Positions 1 to 10,411 of a stretch of DNA of 64,000 nucleotides are shown here, piece by piece. This stretch comes from Euglena gracilis (lineage: Eukaryota; Euglenida; Euglenophyceae; Euglenales). The stretch lies in NCBI GenBank assembly GCA_039621445.1, contig CP154956.1, forward strand, positions 51,949,386 through 52,013,385, read 5' to 3'. The position numbers and the translations under genes are program-made. The notes under the pieces are model-generated. The model was given only the letters and a program-made list of their open reading frames with translations. It did not search any database and was not told where the DNA came from. Numbering within the stretch: position 1 is the stretch's first letter; each line of letters starts with the position of its first letter.

Positions 1-189
1 CCGGGGGAGAGGGGAAATGAGCAGCACCGCCACCCCTTCCCCACACTCCCCGCAACGGCCGCCAACCCCCTTCCCCCTCCTCCCCTCTGCCCCCTGCGCT
101 CCGGACACCTCTTCCTCACCACGGCTGCGCACCGCCGCACCTCAGGCATCATCCCGGATTTCCGCACCGCTCTGACCTGGTCCCTTGCC
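1..189. other. C-rich start of the window
   Basis: Pyrimidine-rich sequence with no recognisable domain. It precedes the recombinase homology and may encode the N-terminal extension of that decayed protein, but I see no motif to prove it. Confidence 0.3.
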
Positions 190-935
190 CCCAGCACCCT
201 CTCCTCCTACACCTCCCGCATCGCCACCTTTCTCCAATGGTGGGAGGACCACGCCTCGGGTTGGTCACTACCGGTACAGCCTGAGCTGGTCGAAAAGTTT
301 CTTCTCCAGCAATTGGTTGCAGGAACCGCGGCCAGTACCCTCCGGGTTTTCCTTTCTGCCATCACCTTCCTGCGCTCCATTCGACGACTGTTCCCTTGGG
401 ACATTCCCCACTCCTGGTGGAGGGTGTCCAATGCAGCATCCAACTTGGCCCTCGTGGTTCTTGCTTCCGGACCTCTGCATCTGCGCCCGCGCCTGCCACA
501 CCACCGAACAAAAACGTTACCTCGCAGTTGTGGTCTTGGCCCTCATCACTGGTCTTCGCTTCAGCGAGGCCTCCCGCATTTGCCCAAACGATTTCTCCTT
601 CGACAACGGGTGTACATTCTGTTTCCACTGCGCCAAACGCCGACCCCCCTCTCCTCAATCCACCTCTCGCCCACTGTCTCCCTGGGGTGCCTCATGGGCC
701 CGGTACCTCACACTCACTTCCACATGTCCCCCCGATAGGCCCCTCCTCCCTCCTGCCCAGCTGCGGAACGGATTTTCCGAGTTCACGCGGCCCTTGCTCC
801 CACAACGGCACACCTTCCATGCACTGCGCCGGGCCAACGCCTACTACCTCTCCTCATTGGGCCTTCCGACAGCAAAATCGGCGAGTGGAGCCGATGGCGA
901 TCCCCAGCGCTTGTTCGGCACTATGCCGGGCCACC
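190..935 (+). pseudogene. Decayed tyrosine recombinase of a YR-type retrotransposon
   Basis: The recombinase would cut and rejoin DNA through a tyrosine nucleophile to integrate a circular element. The homology runs through three frame segments. About 193-470 (frame 1) encodes a SAM-like core-binding region rich in aromatic and Leu/Ile residues, with the stretch TLRVFLSAITFLRS. About 480-850 (frame 2) encodes catalytic Arg I in ITGLRFSEA (Arg codon 557-559) and the box-II motif HALRR (His codon 818-820, Arg 827-829). About 877-930 (frame 1) encodes SRWRSPALVRHYAG with the nucleophile Tyr at 922-924. At least two frameshifts separate these, so the gene is dead. All canonical catalytic residues (R, HxxR, W, Y) are still visible. 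It lies upstream of and parallel to an RT. A Crypton recombinase is an alternative, but the adjacent RT makes a YR retrotransposon more likely. Confidence 0.72.
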
Positions 936-1416
936 GGCCGGTGCTTCCACCCCAGAATCCTGCACGGCTCCCTTTCCGCCGCTTGCCTTGTCCGACCTCT
1001 TCCCCGTCCGCTTCATGGCCTCAACCACAGCTTGCCTTTGGGGAGCGCACCTCACGGCACCCGAACCGCAAGTGCGCCTCCCCGCCACACCAAAGCCCAA
1101 CAAACGGCGGCGGCGGTCCCGTGATTCAAATACCTGAAGGATGGCCCCGGCTGCGCACGGTCATTTGGAACCTTGCTTGGACGCTATCTCGAACACGCCT
1201 TCCTCGGCCCACCACCAGACACCGCCTCTTCCACGGCCTACGATTACTACTGGCCGCGGCATGGCAGCGGGCCGTCCAACTGAACGACTTCGCCCTTTGG
1301 CAGCGTGCACTCCGGTCCGTGAGCCTTCTGCCCTCTATACAGCTCCTCGACATCCTCGACTTTGATTACCACCCGTCGGCCCCAACCGCACGTACCGCCC
1401 GTGCCTCCCTGACATT
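936..1416 (+). other. Linker between recombinase and RT
   Basis: Mostly open in frame 2, the same frame as the recombinase core and the RT start. It encodes an Arg/Leu/Pro-rich stretch without recognisable motifs. It may be the natural linker of a single YR-RT polyprotein or the remains of an ORF boundary. Confidence 0.35.
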
Positions 1417-1802
1417 GACGATGGCTTCCAAGGGCCTCGGAACCCGTGGCTCCTTCCCCATCCCCACCGGCGTTTGGTCCGCCTTTGTGCCCGCCTCCTT
1501 GCCCGCTAGTATAAAGGCTGTTGGCGCAATCGAACCATTCTTACCGCACCCCCCTGACCGCTTTGCCTCGGCCATGCTGCAGCGCCTACGAGCTGATGTG
1601 TTCCTCTTAGAGTGTGCGCACCTGCCTCCCAACGCTTCCTGCTTCCTTCGCCCCAAATCCAGCGAGAAGGCGGCTTTCATCGCTGACCTGCGGGGAATCA
1701 ACACACTGAGCCCCTCCCCACTACCACACTTCACGCTGCCCTCACTCCCTGAGGTTGCCACCGTTTTCTCCCGGCTCCCCTTCTGCTGGGGAACCGTTGT
1801 GG
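1417..1802 (+). pseudogene. Reverse transcriptase, N-terminal half, interrupted in motif A
   Basis: The frame-2 translation resembles the fingers region of DIRS/Ngaro-like and Ty3-like RTs. A PKSSEKAAFIADLRGIN segment (about 1654-1705) corresponds to the P-K-...-R-x-I-x-D-L-R-x-L-N motif, followed by FTLPSLPEV. The sequence stops inside motif A, where the outer chromovirus is inserted after the first two bases of the catalytic Asp codon, and resumes in phase at 33223. The reading frame is continuous across the two flanks if the insertion is ignored, which ties both halves to one gene. Confidence 0.72.
1798..1802. repeat. Target-site duplication of outer chromovirus (left)
   Basis: TGTGG is present immediately before the left LTR and again at 33218-33222 immediately after the right LTR. 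A 5-bp duplication is standard for Ty3/gypsy integrases. Confidence 0.85.
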
Positions 1803-2230
1803 AGTGTACGTCCAAAGCTTTCCCTTTTCCCCTTTTTGGAACTTTCTGTAAAAGCCTTTCGCTTTCGCCTTGGTGCGCAGCCTACTTATGGTACGGAAAA
1901 GTCTTTGGAGTAACAAAAAGTGGTTTTTCCCGTTTCTTCCCAATTCCCCAAGAAGCAAAGCACAAAGCAAAGATTCAGAAGTTTCTTCTGAGATCAAAGT
2001 CGATTGTTCCGAGGGTTTTTCCCTCTGACAAAACCAATGGTCAAACTTTGAGATTGTGAGAGTAAAGAATACCACCTGTGGGGGAAGGAGAGAAAAGTGC
2101 TGACGTGTCCAGGGGCAGATCCCAGAAGGGTCTGCCACGATCCTACCAGCTGTGGTTTTCCACAGTGGTGCGACCGTCACAGAACCCACTCTGCAGATAT
2201 CCTACAGAGCTGGGACGTGCCTGGTACACA
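1803..2230 (-). repeat. 3' LTR of outer chromovirus
   Basis: Minus-strand LTR running from TGTGTACC (at 2230) to GTACACT (at 1803). It is near-identical to 32790-33217 and to the reverse complements of 5594-6022 and 22017-22445. It contains hairpins such as CTGTGGTTTTCCACAG at 2150-2165. No TATA box or poly(A) signal could be assigned with confidence. Confidence 0.92.
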
Positions 2231-2240
2231 TCCCCCTCCC
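2231..2240 (-). other. Polypurine tract of outer chromovirus
   Basis: The minus strand reads GGGAGGGGGA and abuts the 3' LTR, the expected position of the plus-strand DNA primer. The inner copy has the identical tract at 22007-22016. Confidence 0.75.
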
Positions 2241-3138
2241 AGGGCTACGCCCGATTTCCTTCATGGACCAGGGTTTCCCAGTCCAGTCAGGATATCTGAC
2301 GCTGCCCTAGGTGGGGTTTACTTCTCCATTCGGTGTCTCTCCTTTCCGCACAGTGGCATCCACCCAAAGCCCAAAAAGGCGCAAAAGGTTAGCCGCGTTT
2401 CGCGGTTACCTATTAGCCGTTTCGGCTTAGGTGGGGTGTGAAAAAGCCCACTGTGGGAAACAGGGCTTGGCAGGTTTCCTGACAAAGTGTCCCATCCACC
2501 CACTTTGGGTGTGCCAAAGGCACGCGGGGTTGGTCAAGCGATTCGCTGAAAACCCAAGGGAGAGGTGTGGAAGGGGGGGGCAGGCTCTTATCCTGGTCAT
2601 ACCCGGATAAGGCTCCTAGGCAGTCATATCCGCACTAGGAAACAAAAGCCTACTTACAAAACCAACTGCCGGCGACAGCTTTGCGGGGGTGGGGGGAAAG
2701 TAGAGAGGAGAGGGAGGCTGGCTTAGGCCAGAACAGAATTTTTGCTGTCTGGCAGCCTTAAGGGCCTTAGGGCCGAAAAGTGACACGTTGGCCTATTATT
2801 ACGGCGTGCGCGCTGTGTGCTGTGCGTCACTTAGCGGCTTGCCAGGTTTCCCGGCTGCCAAGGTCTTCACAGCAGTAGCTCCTTCACGACGCAATAAGAG
2901 GCGATTACCTCTTGCAGACGGTTTCCGTCCGGATGGCCATTGGCAGAGGGGGGGCTCGTGGCGGGGGGGGGGGGGCTCTAGGATGCTTCCATCCAGAGCG
3001 TAGAGTGACACAGACCCAGGTTCATCCCAGGGCTATTCAGCGATTTCCGCTACCAACGTATATATATGTATAGTATATGGATGTCCAGGCTCCATGAAGG
3101 CACTTACCTTACATGAGCCTGGTAATGCCCTTTCGGCA
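2241..3138 (-). other. 3' untranslated region of outer chromovirus
   Basis: Reverse-complement counterpart of 21125-22006. It has no ORF with motifs. It carries homopolymer G/C tracts (around 2570-2581 and 2965-2975) and many short hairpins with 3-5 base loops, for example around 2395-2430. Confidence 0.75.
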
Positions 3139-5593
3139 TTACATCCGTTCCAGCCGCCAATAGTCATGGCGGGAGTCCAAGGGATCTTCCACAAGGACCA
3201 TCTGGAATTGTGGTGGCTGTGGCCTGTCGACGAGCCAGGTTTCTGGCGAGTCGTAGTCGAAATCAGGTGCGATCCAGTCCCGAACCCATCCTTCGGGTAC
3301 TGTCTGCTTGGTGGCACTCGCTCTTTCCGCGAGAAACCACTGCAGCTTCTCCCAGAATTTCCTGGGCAAAGTCGCTGGCCAGATGAAGTAGTTTCTCCGA
3401 GGGTGATTGGCTGACACCTGCGGGGCATTCCCCGGGTGGAAGTCGATGGGAACGTGATAGGCGCATTCCGCCCGGACTGTATGGGGTCGCAATACGGCCC
3501 CTAGCCAGTCCCTCCAGGTCATCCCGTGTTTTTCGGGTGGCCATGACGGTCTTACCCAGCTTCCGGGTAAGGGCTCTGGCTCGTCCTCGTTGTTACGGCA
3601 GAGGTCTTCCCACTGCATTCGCCGATCCCAGCTCATGCCACGTTCTCCTGTGTCTTCCAGGAAGGCTGGCAGCGGCAAGGCATAACGTGGCTGTTTTTCC
3701 ACGTCTGCTGCGTAGAAGGACTGGAAATCTTCCCATATCAGGATATTCCCGAACTGGTTTTCCATGTGCTTCGAAAGACCGATTTCGGCCTCGTACCAGT
3801 CCGCCCGCAGGTTTATCCTGCGTCGGTCTTGGTCATTCGGTCTGGCTTCTTCCTCGGTGTATCCCCGAGGTAACCACTTCCTGTGAATATTCACATCAGT
3901 GGTCATGTACTCCAGGAAATAAATGTACACCTCCAGGACGTAGGTAATCCACGCCCTGTGCCAGTATTGTTGGAGCAGAAATATTTTCTGCCGGTGCTGT
4001 TTCAGCACCTTTCGATCTTGCGTTCCGATCTGGGGCTTTCGGCACTGATGCAGGAGAAATCTCCTGGTCAGTGGGCTGCCGGCATTCTCGGCAGTCGGAG
4101 GCGGTTTTCCGCGCTCACCGAAACCCCAGAAATCAACAATGTGTTGCTCTTTGCAAAACTGGCATTCCAGCTTGTATCGCTGAGGATAGGCGAGGTCCAG
4201 GTCCAGTACCTTGAACAGCATGCCATACATGCTATCCAAGAATACTTGGAGGTTGTTTGTGAACATTACCGCAGCCTGCACCTGGAGTTTCTCCGGCAGG
4301 GGGTAATACTTCCACTGGATTCCCAGTGCGCTGACGGAATACATGTGGTTTAAGATTTCCTTCAACTGTGCGACGAACGTTTCATCTTCAGGACATGTTC
4401 CCAAACAGTTCACGTACGACTGACCGTTTCGGTCAGTAAAGATGCCGAAGTTCTGGCAGGGGTATCCCAACCAGAACCACAGCTCCCAGAAACGGGGCAT
4501 CCGGTCCAGGACCACTTCATTCGAATGAGGGTATCCCTCAAATGCATGAAGTTCAGAACTGTAGAAAAATCGCTTGCAGTGATCGTACGTACGATCCTGT
4601 ACCACTTCGAGCACCGCTTCCGGTGGTCGGTGGATGACGTTACCTGCACGCGTGTACTGCTGAAGATTTTCTTCGATTTTCGGCCAGATCTCATCCAGGT
4701 AGTCGAACACCTGGTTAACGTCGTAATCCTTCGTTTTCGAAGGTTCGGCGGCTTTTCCGCCTTTTCCTGTCGGGGGTCCGGCAGATTTTCCGCCTTTGCC
4801 TGGAGCTGGCCAGGCGGCTTTTCCGCCTTTGCCAGGTGGAGCTTTCACACCTTTCTCCTGGCCTTTTCCTTTCCCCTTACCTTTGCCCTTTCCTTTACCC
4901 TTGCCCTTTGTGTTTGACAGCCATTCGAATGTCGCCCGGTATGGGTCAGAGTATTCCCAGTATTCTGGGTCTTCTGGCGTAAACACAGGGTAAGTCACGG
5001 ATTCCGTGCTTGGCGTTCGAGCAAATTCCTGCTCAGCGTCACCACGATTCGAGTAAACTGGTGCGACTGGGGATGGTCGGGTTTCCCGACGTGTCCGTTC
5101 TGCCGTCACGTCGGGCGCTGGCGAAGCTTCCTCCTGAGCGTCGACGTGCATCGCCGCGGGTGGATTTTCCGACCTCGGCGAGCGGCGCTGTGGCTGCGGC
5201 GTCAGATTTTCCGGGCCGCGGTCACGCTTGCCGGCGGCAGAGCTTGTGGGTCGTGCTGGTGGCGCTTCCGCCACAGCCACGTCCCGCTGTCGCGCTGGTT
5301 GACTTGACCGTGATGGAGCTGGCACTCCTGTGAGAGCCGACACAGCAGCATCACACTGCTGGCGCTCTTCCCGTGTCATGTCCGCCCGGGCAGGGTATCC
5401 CTGGCCAGCGGAAACAGGGGGGCGACGTGCGATTTGTCGTTGGATCGTCACAGCATATTCATACTGTTGACGCTCCTCCTCGGTCTCGAACGGCCGGCCA
5501 GTCCACGGGTTAACGGGTTCATCCCGTGCCGGGGGAACTGGTGCCGCACGAGGCGCTGCCGCGGCTTCCCGCGGGCGAGCGCTTCGGGCAGAG
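3139..5593 (-). pseudogene. Outer ORF3 3' part fused in frame to the ORF4 C-terminal domain
   Basis: Continuation of the outer ORF3 begun at 23256-22451; the inner chromovirus splits the gene at codon level. The reading frame is open from 5593 to a stop at 3139. Removing the insert gives 3261 bp (1086 codons plus stop), an exact multiple of three. The order is Pro/Ala-rich region, a Lys-Gly repeat with GKGGK units (about 4750-4910), the ORF3 core, then at about 3540 a switch to the ORF4 C-terminal domain (TWRDWLGAVL onward). The switch falls in a TGGCCACC stretch shared by ORF3 and ORF4 of the inner copy. This is either a deletion of about 2.2 kb by microhomology or the ancestral fused form. 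Function is unknown; no signal peptide or membrane segment is evident. Confidence 0.8.
5589..5593. repeat. Target-site duplication of inner chromovirus (left)
   Basis: CAGAG here and at 22446-22450 flanks the inner element. The uninterrupted target, ...GGGCAGAGTCAGACG..., matches the homologous ORF3 position near 16476-16500. Confidence 0.88.
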
Positions 5594-6022
5594 TGTGTAC
5601 CAGGCACGTCCCAGCTCTGTAGGATATCTGCAGAGTGGGTTCTGTGACGGTCGCACCACTGTGGAAACCCACAGCTGGTAAGATCGTGGCAGACCCTTCT
5701 GGGATCTGCCCCTGGACACGTCAGCACTTTTCTCTCCTTCCCCCACAGGTGGTATTCTTTACTCTCACAATCTCCAAGTTTCACCATTGGTTTTGTCAGA
5801 GGGAAAAACCCTCAGAACAATCAACTTTGATCTCAGAAGAAAACTTCTGAATCTTTGCTTTGTGCTTTGCTTCTTGGGGAATTGGGAAGAAAAGGGGAAA
5901 ACCACTTTTCGTTACTCCAAAGACTTTTCCCTACCATAAGTAGGCTGCGCACCAAGGCGAAAGCGAAAGGCTTTTACAGAAAGTTCCAAAAAGGGGGAAA
6001 GGGAAAGCGTTGGACGTACACT
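5594..6022 (+). repeat. 5' LTR of inner chromovirus
   Basis: 429 bp, beginning TGTGTACC and ending GTACACT. It is followed without a gap by the primer-binding site. It would carry the promoter and the R/U5 regions, whose limits I cannot place. Confidence 0.93.
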
Positions 6023-6032
6023 TGGTAGCAGA
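6023..6032 (+). other. Primer-binding site (initiator Met tRNA type), first copy
   Basis: TGGTAGCAGA directly follows the LTR and is complementary to a tRNA 3' end ...TCTGCTACCA, as in initiator-Met tRNAs of animals and many protists (plants have TGGTATCAGA). Confidence 0.8.
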
Positions 6033-6078
6033 ATAGGTCAAAGATCCTACAGAAAGAAAGGCTACCAGGTATTACACT

Positions 6079-6088
6079 TGGTAGCAGA
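6079..6088 (+). repeat. Second, duplicated primer-binding site
   Basis: ACTTGGTAGCAGA recurs 56 bp after the first copy. The outer copy has only one site, followed directly by the sequence that follows this second one (TTTAGGCAACG). The inner copy therefore carries an extra segment of about 56 bp bounded by primer sites. Confidence 0.75.
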
Positions 6089-6334
6089 TTTAGGCAACGA
6101 ACCTACACAGACGTTCCACACAGAGAAACTCTGTGGTTGACTGGTGGTGAGGATCGTACTGAGCCGTGAAACACGGTGAAAGTACTGTTCCTGGCCCCTA
6201 GCCAACCTTTAAGCAAGGATACAGGTCTCAGAAGGCTCTGTTCGGTAATCGCCGATACAACCTTTCTGGTCCCTGTTTCTCTGCTTATTTGTGTGAATTT
6301 TTGGTTTTTTTTGCCTTTTTACCCATCTTAAAAG
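6089..6334 (+). other. Untranslated leader of inner chromovirus
   Basis: No coding motif. It contains short hairpins (for example around 6120-6135) and a possible splice donor, TG|GTGAGG, at 6147. A packaging signal would be expected here but cannot be identified by inspection. Confidence 0.5.
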
Positions 6335-9300
6335 ATGCAGAGCACAAGCCCCAGCCCCAAATTTGATTATGACTTGTTGATGAGTTCATTGAGCAATTGT
6401 GATGAAGATTGCGGGGATTGGAACGGTTTGAATGAAACAAGTTCCAATTCCCGACCCCCCACGCAAGAAGAAGGCAATTTGACTCATTTGTCATTGTCAA
6501 AAGGCGAAACGCCTTTATTATTGCATGGGGGTAATGAACCCTCTTCATCATCATTGTCATTGATTGTGCGGGATGTAGGTGGCAAAATGCCTTCCTCCAT
6601 CCCGATTCACCCATCATTGATGCGGCGAGGGGATGAACCCCTTGCCCCCTCACACTTGGTTACTCATGTTACCCATGAACAAAGTGAGGGGTATTTGCCC
6701 TTTGCTCTGTTCACACCCAAAAGATCCCCGGTGGAAGCACCGGTGGGCCTTTTGGAGTGCAACTCGGTGGAAACACCGTGTTTTTTCCAACCCCCCCCTC
6801 AAATACCACCCCCCACACGATTTCACGCTTTGCCGGGATTACCCGCGGAAGCTGCGGTTTTCCCTGCATTGCCATGGAACCCAGATATGCGTCTAGTGGT
6901 GCCGGAAATCTCTGGTGCCGTTTCTATTGTGGAGGACTATGAGGAAGATTTGAGGGATAACCTCACCCCCGGTGATGTTTTCCGAATTCTCGGTCAACTT
7001 CCAGCGGATCACCCGCTTAGCAAGCAAATTTTGCATGTCCACCAATGCGTTGCGGAATGCGCAACCATGCTCAACAAAGTTTTGCAGTTCGATGAGGACA
7101 ATCAAAGGGTTGTCAACACCAAACTGGAATGTTGCTGGAATTATTTGCAGGAAATCGGCAAATATTGCCAACACAATTTTGAAAATGCGGGGAAAGACCT
7201 TCAGCATTTTCGAGAAAGTGTTGACAGTATTTTGCGCATCCAACTTCCACAAAATTTCCAACAAATCAGCGAAATGCTGCATGAAGCGGAAACGCGGAAT
7301 GATTCCAAGTTTCTGCATGTGCAGGATGGTATGAGCCATCTTTTTGCCCAATTGGAATCCTGTTCAACCATGTTACTGCAATTGCAGCAGCAGTTACAAG
7401 CGCAAAATGCCACCCCCAAAATGCCGGAAATCGGTAACTTTGTCGCGGTTGAGCATTTTGCCGCACTTACCAGTTCTTTCCAAGAAGCCCAACAACGGAT
7501 TTTGCATCTTGGCTCGGAAATCGAGCACTTGAAGCAATTTCAAGCGAAAGTGCAAGAAAATTTTGTTCCCCGTTCGCAAATCCAGCTTTTGGAGAAACGA
7601 ATTTCACACTTGGAGCAAAAATCCTGCCATTGTGCCGCAAATCAGGATGGATTAACCACCTTGAACGCGAAAATCGCGGATTGCGCACAACGGTTGGATT
7701 TCACCCAACAACAAATGCAAACGGACATTGGCGGTATTAATGCCACCGTTGTCGGTTTGCAGGAGCATGTTTCTGTACTTTCCAAGCGAATTCCCGACAT
7801 TAGTGGTATTCAAGCCGCTATTGGGGAATTACAAACCCGTTGCACCTTGTTGTCCACCAGAGTGACGGAAATCCGCTCACTACCCCCCATTTCGCGTGCT
7901 CGGATATCCGAGTCACCGGAATTTCGCTCATTTTATGACAAAGTGCTTGGTGACAACAAGGAAACCTTGCAAGCATTTTGTACAAGTTTGCTCCAAATTG
8001 AGGAAAGCGTGAATCGGAATGCCCGATCCATGCAAGATGAGGTTTCTCGGTTGGATGGACGAATTTCTGCGTTGTTGGAAAAGCCAACCGCGGAAAATTC
8101 GCGCACCACCGTGGAAACCCCCACAAAGTCACTCCACCAATTGCAAACCGTCTCAAATGCGGTAAAAGCGCTTGCGGGTCAACTGCGGAATGTGGAGGAG
8201 TCCCAAGGAAATCTTGCCCAAGAATTACACTTGGTTTCTGAAAAGATGCCACACTTGGAAGATTTTTCCCGTTACCGCAAACGCGTTAGGCATTTGGAGA
8301 CTGAGGTTGACCGTATTTGCGGCCAACTCCAGTTGGTGGAACATTTGGAAGAAACGGTGCATGACTTGTCCGCGAGTTTGGATAAAATGTCCACTCCGGC
8401 ACCGGTTGTGCCACCATCCACCGCGGTAAGCGCTGCGGTTGGTATTCCAAATGTCCCGGAATCGCGTTCTCAAATTACCATTTCTGGAGTAGGAATCCCT
8501 ACATCCACCGCGAATTTGGTACAACCACCCGCGAAAACGCGAATTGTACCACCTTTGCATTTGCCAACACCACAAACACACTCTTCGCACGACATTTCCG
8601 ATGAGGAAATTGGCCCCCCACTCGAAAATTCGAGTCTCCACCAAGAAATTCAACATTCCAACCTTGTACGAGGAATGAGCCAACACCCCACACCTGGTAT
8701 TGGTCATGTGTCGCAATCGCGATCATACCAACAACCGACGGGTTCTGGAATGCCAGACCACCCATCGGGTTTTCGGCGGGAAACCCGCCCCACTGAGAGG
8801 ATTTCACCACATTTTTCGCAATTCCCGCAGGAAAATCCTGCCAACCTTACACTTGGTGCGGGAAATCCTGCACGGGTCAAACATGGAGCGGAAAATCCGC
8901 GAAACGCGTTTGGTGTTAAGAATTACCCTGACCCAAACCCCTGGAATACCACCGAGGGTCAGCGGGTTACTCAGAGAGACTTCAAGGGCACCATCGCAAT
9001 CGCGAACAAGGTGAAGCCCCAATGGGACGGGGATCCAACCACATGGAGACAATTTTTTCGGGACTGGGAGTACTATTGGGCACTAAAGGGACCCACCCAA
9101 GACCCGAATCCCGAGGTAGTCAAGATGGAATTCATCGATTGCCTACCGAGGGAGGAGCGAGAACGCGCACGCAATTTGGTGATACGTAATGGCGTATCAT
9201 TCGATGACCTGGTTGAGCAATACGCTTCAACCAATTCAAGTCTGGTCACCAGGATTACCCTGGAGAAGAAGTGGCGACAATTCGCGCCATCGGATCGCAA

Positions 9301-10411
9301 ATGGAAATCCATTGACCTTTGGTATGCCAAATGGTTAGCACTTGCTTCCGAAGTTGATGAACTTAGCGAGAAGCAAATGCGCGAACAATTCGATGCGGTT
9401 TTGTTGCATTTCACACCATCCCTCGTGAAGGATATCCATCGCGAGGAGTTGGCAGGGCATGAGATGACTCTTGCCCAACGTTGGAATTATGTGTCAAAGC
9501 AACTCAAGCTCACACAAGTTTTGGGACAAATACAGTCCGCTTTCCAAACGCATCCCACCGCGGGAATCCCTGCGGGTGCGGTTAATGCGTTGCAAAAATC
9601 ACCCATGTCACCAAGATCACCCACCACGGGACCGAAAACGCGGAATCAGCGTTCTTCGGACCAGGGCACGGATAAACTGTGCTTTTTGTGCAACAAATCT
9701 GGTCACATGTCTCGGGAATGCCCGAATCCCGATGCGCGAAAGCGTATTGGAAGCCCAAGGGGCTCGACCTCCTCACGGGGATCGGGTTCCTCGGCGTTTT
9801 CACGTCAATCGGGAGTTTCACGGTCTTCGGAGAACCGCTTTAGCGGCAGTAGGCCCAAGTCACCATCGCGTGATGGTCGGGAAACCCGTCCTTCTCGCGG
9901 TCGGTCACCTGGCCCCCCTGCCCGAAAACGGGATTTCAATCGCGATTCTTCACGATCTCGTTCGCGAAGTGGATCATCCTCTTCACGCGAGTCAACGGGG
10001 AAGTCCCGATACACCGGTCATGGTCGACGGGAAACCCGTTCACCACGACGGTTTGACGGAAAAACAGAATACCGTTCCCCCCATTATGCGGAATCCCGCC
10101 ACAAATCCCGTTGTTCACTTTGCGGTTCCAAAGATCACCACGCATCCAAATGTCCCAGATCTCGTTCCCCCCGGCCCGGCTACGGAAATCGCGGTAAGCG
10201 CCGCGATGACCGTGGTTACTCCTCCAACCGGCAAAAGGTCGGTTTCAAGATATCTTGTTTGGAGGAGGACACCCCGGCTTCGGGCAGGGAGGGGGATGAG
10301 ACCTCGGACGGGGAATTTAATGAGGCCCGAATGGCGGTGCGCTCATTGAATTCCATCTATTCCACCAAAAAGTCCGTTGCCGGCTATGCGGCCGGTTCGG
10401 ACTTGGAGTAG
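6335..10411 (+). CDS. gag: Gag polyprotein, 1358 aa, with two CCHC zinc knuckles
   Basis: Structural protein expected to form the virus-like particle and bind the RNA. It starts at ATG 6335 just after the leader. Residues about 1-200 are Ser/Pro-rich. About 220-700 is long, Gln/Leu-rich and coiled-coil-like (for example LLQLQQQLQ). About 880-1065 looks like a capsid domain (WDGDPTTWRQFFRDWEYYW, followed by helical segments). Residues 1116-1129 form knuckle CFLCNKSGHMSREC and about 1260-1273 form CSLCGSKDHHASKC, both CX2CX4HX4C. An Arg/Ser-rich linker lies between them, and the tail is acidic. At 1358 residues it is several times longer than usual Ty3/gypsy Gag. It ends with TAG at 10409 in the same frame as pol. 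The family assignment is secure; the role of the long coiled coil is inferred. Confidence 0.92.
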   Translation: MQSTSPSPKFDYDLLMSSLSNCDEDCGDWNGLNETSSNSRPPTQEEGNLTHLSLSKGETPLLLHGGNEPSSSSLSLIVRDVGGKMPSSIPIHPSLMRRGDEPLAPSHLVTHVTHEQSEGYLPFALFTPKRSPVEAPVGLLECNSVETPCFFQPPPQIPPPTRFHALPGLPAEAAVFPALPWNPDMRLVVPEISGAVSIVEDYEEDLRDNLTPGDVFRILGQLPADHPLSKQILHVHQCVAECATMLNKVLQFDEDNQRVVNTKLECCWNYLQEIGKYCQHNFENAGKDLQHFRESVDSILRIQLPQNFQQISEMLHEAETRNDSKFLHVQDGMSHLFAQLESCSTMLLQLQQQLQAQNATPKMPEIGNFVAVEHFAALTSSFQEAQQRILHLGSEIEHLKQFQAKVQENFVPRSQIQLLEKRISHLEQKSCHCAANQDGLTTLNAKIADCAQRLDFTQQQMQTDIGGINATVVGLQEHVSVLSKRIPDISGIQAAIGELQTRCTLLSTRVTEIRSLPPISRARISESPEFRSFYDKVLGDNKETLQAFCTSLLQIEESVNRNARSMQDEVSRLDGRISALLEKPTAENSRTTVETPTKSLHQLQTVSNAVKALAGQLRNVEESQGNLAQELHLVSEKMPHLEDFSRYRKRVRHLETEVDRICGQLQLVEHLEETVHDLSASLDKMSTPAPVVPPSTAVSAAVGIPNVPESRSQITISGVGIPTSTANLVQPPAKTRIVPPLHLPTPQTHSSHDISDEEIGPPLENSSLHQEIQHSNLVRGMSQHPTPGIGHVSQSRSYQQPTGSGMPDHPSGFRRETRPTERISPHFSQFPQENPANLTLGAGNPARVKHGAENPRNAFGVKNYPDPNPWNTTEGQRVTQRDFKGTIAIANKVKPQWDGDPTTWRQFFRDWEYYWALKGPTQDPNPEVVKMEFIDCLPREERERARNLVIRNGVSFDDLVEQYASTNSSLVTRITLEKKWRQFAPSDRKWKSIDLWYAKWLALASEVDELSEKQMREQFDAVLLHFTPSLVKDIHREELAGHEMTLAQRWNYVSKQLKLTQVLGQIQSAFQTHPTAGIPAGAVNALQKSPMSPRSPTTGPKTRNQRSSDQGTDKLCFLCNKSGHMSRECPNPDARKRIGSPRGSTSSRGSGSSAFSRQSGVSRSSENRFSGSRPKSPSRDGRETRPSRGRSPGPPARKRDFNRDSSRSRSRSGSSSSRESTGKSRYTGHGRRETRSPRRFDGKTEYRSPHYAESRHKSRCSLCGSKDHHASKCPRSRSPRPGYGNRGKRRDDRGYSSNRQKVGFKISCLEEDTPASGREGDETSDGEFNEARMAVRSLNSIYSTKKSVAGYAAGSDLE

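Noticed and set aside
5594-5787. N-terminal extension of the minus-strand ORF3/ORF4 frame through the LTR
   Set aside because: This stretch is the antisense of the inner LTR, joined to outer ORF3 only by the insertion.
9775-10110. Host SR splicing factor
   Set aside because: The Arg/Ser-rich region lies between the two zinc knuckles of Gag and is part of the nucleocapsid region.
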